Below are positions 63,702 through 64,000 of a DNA stretch of 64,000 bases, one piece after another. Under the pieces are notes generated by a model. That model did no database searches, was not told the DNA's origin, and was given only the letters and a program-made list of their open reading frames with translations. The stretch is from NCBI GenBank assembly GCA_022394755.1, contig JAGFCA010000056.1:62001-126000 (forward strand). The letters run 5' to 3'. The stretch is from Candidatus Poribacteria bacterium (GTDB lineage: Bacteria; Poribacteria; WGA-4E; WGA-3G). A program made the position numbers and the translations under genes. How positions within the stretch are numbered: the stretch's first letter is position 1; the number at the start of each line of letters is the position of its first letter.

Positions 63702-64000
63702 ATGCCCAACAAACGTTATCAAGAATCACTATACTTCTCTCAGAAAAAGCTGGAAATATCTGCTGAAAAAATTAGAAATTTGTCTGCTCCAGCAGAAAAA
63801 GGTACACTTATTGAGAATACTTTCAGAGAGAATCTTGAACAGATTTTGCCAGAAAAGATCGGTATTTCAAGTGGATTCGTCATGGATACTGATGGTAGTG
63901 AATCCAAACAAATGGATATAATCTTATATGATAAGATGAATACGCCACGTTTATTTACAAGTGATTCTGTTCAAGTATTTCCAGTTGAATACACATACGC
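63702..64000 (+). CDS. DUF6602-like protein, 3' end cut by window
   Basis: The first 99 codons of a gene that runs off the right edge. The frame reads MPNKRYQESLYFSQKKLEIS, then EKGTLIENTFRENLEQILP, IGISSGFVMDTDGSESKQMD, IILYDKMNTPRLF and VFPVEYTYA. The order of a GFV strand, S-x-Q-x-D-x-x-x-Y-D and a later V-E matches the DUF6602 pattern, thought to be a PD-(D/E)XK-like nuclease fold often found near defence genes. The catalytic Glu-x-Lys would lie just outside. AGGA lies about 6 bp before the ATG, and TGGTATAAT lies 40 bp upstream. Function is inferred from the family only. Confidence 0.65.
   Translation, partial: MPNKRYQESLYFSQKKLEISAEKIRNLSAPAEKGTLIENTFRENLEQILPEKIGISSGFVMDTDGSESKQMDIILYDKMNTPRLFTSDSVQVFPVEYTY

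Noticed and set aside
1..64000. tRNA or rRNA genes, riboswitches and -24/-12 (sigma-54) promoters
   Set aside because: None was recognised on reading both strands. A covariance-model search would be needed to exclude short or unusual RNAs.

Overview
This is a low-GC bacterial chromosome segment from a diderm (Gram-negative-type) organism. A TonB-dependent outer-membrane receptor, TatA and many signal peptides show the cell envelope. The gene mix suggests a member of, or relative of, Candidatus Poribacteria: ECF sigma factors fused to WD40 propellers, tandem LamG proteins, ASPIC/UnbV, phytanoyl-CoA dioxygenase, DUF1080, Gfo/Idh/MocA and DUF6785-type proteins, and Rpn-family nuclease remnants. 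That assignment is inference from gene content; no rRNA or tRNA was seen to confirm it.

Layout. (1) 1-4753: the end of a glycerol kinase gene runs with 2 bp spacing into a membrane sensor kinase and an NtrC-type regulator. (2) 4801-16580: a cluster of five large WD40 proteins. Two are fused to N-terminal ECF sigma factors (one soluble, one with a membrane anchor), two stand alone and one is secreted. By manual count each has 14 blade ends, which would make two seven-bladed propellers. Both sigma genes share the same ECF-like promoter with identical 18 bp spacing, suggesting autoregulation or cross-regulation. (3) 16684-25700: TonB receptor (minus strand), TatA, a CMD-fold protein, TPR and CRTAC1/ASPIC proteins, three tandem LamG proteins (the first a two-lesion pseudogene) and a cupin. 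(4) 25805-31265: two overlapping methyltransferases, thioredoxin reductase, a nuclease remnant, an FGGY kinase and MoaC. (5) 31309-45631: a caspase-like/DUF3857/transglutaminase protein, MoxR ATPase, glycosyltransferase, Crp-like regulator, M28 peptidase, HtrA protease, TPR protein, adenylate cyclase-AAA-TPR regulator and a TIM-barrel isomerase. (6) 45646-51251: two large envelope proteins (one unrecognised, one UPF0182) converging on a perfect bidirectional terminator. (7) 51584-60497: DUF5069-like protein, PL10 pectate lyase, Gfo/Idh/MocA enzyme, SPOUT methyltransferase, DUF1080, multiheme cytochrome, PhyH dioxygenase and a DUF6785-type membrane protein. (8) 60498-64000: a gene-poor, repeat-rich tail with a frameshifted Rpn nuclease and the start of a DUF6602-like gene cut by the window end.

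The most distinctive system is the sigma-WD40 cluster: one double-propeller module carried on a soluble sigma factor, a membrane-tethered sigma factor, alone and as a secreted protein. Intergenic DNA has several repeat families. The most striking pairs a short variable palindrome with a conserved ATGTnTATAG-like tail. A TGGTATAAT-type extended -10 box recurs before several genes, two of which look leaderless or nearly so.
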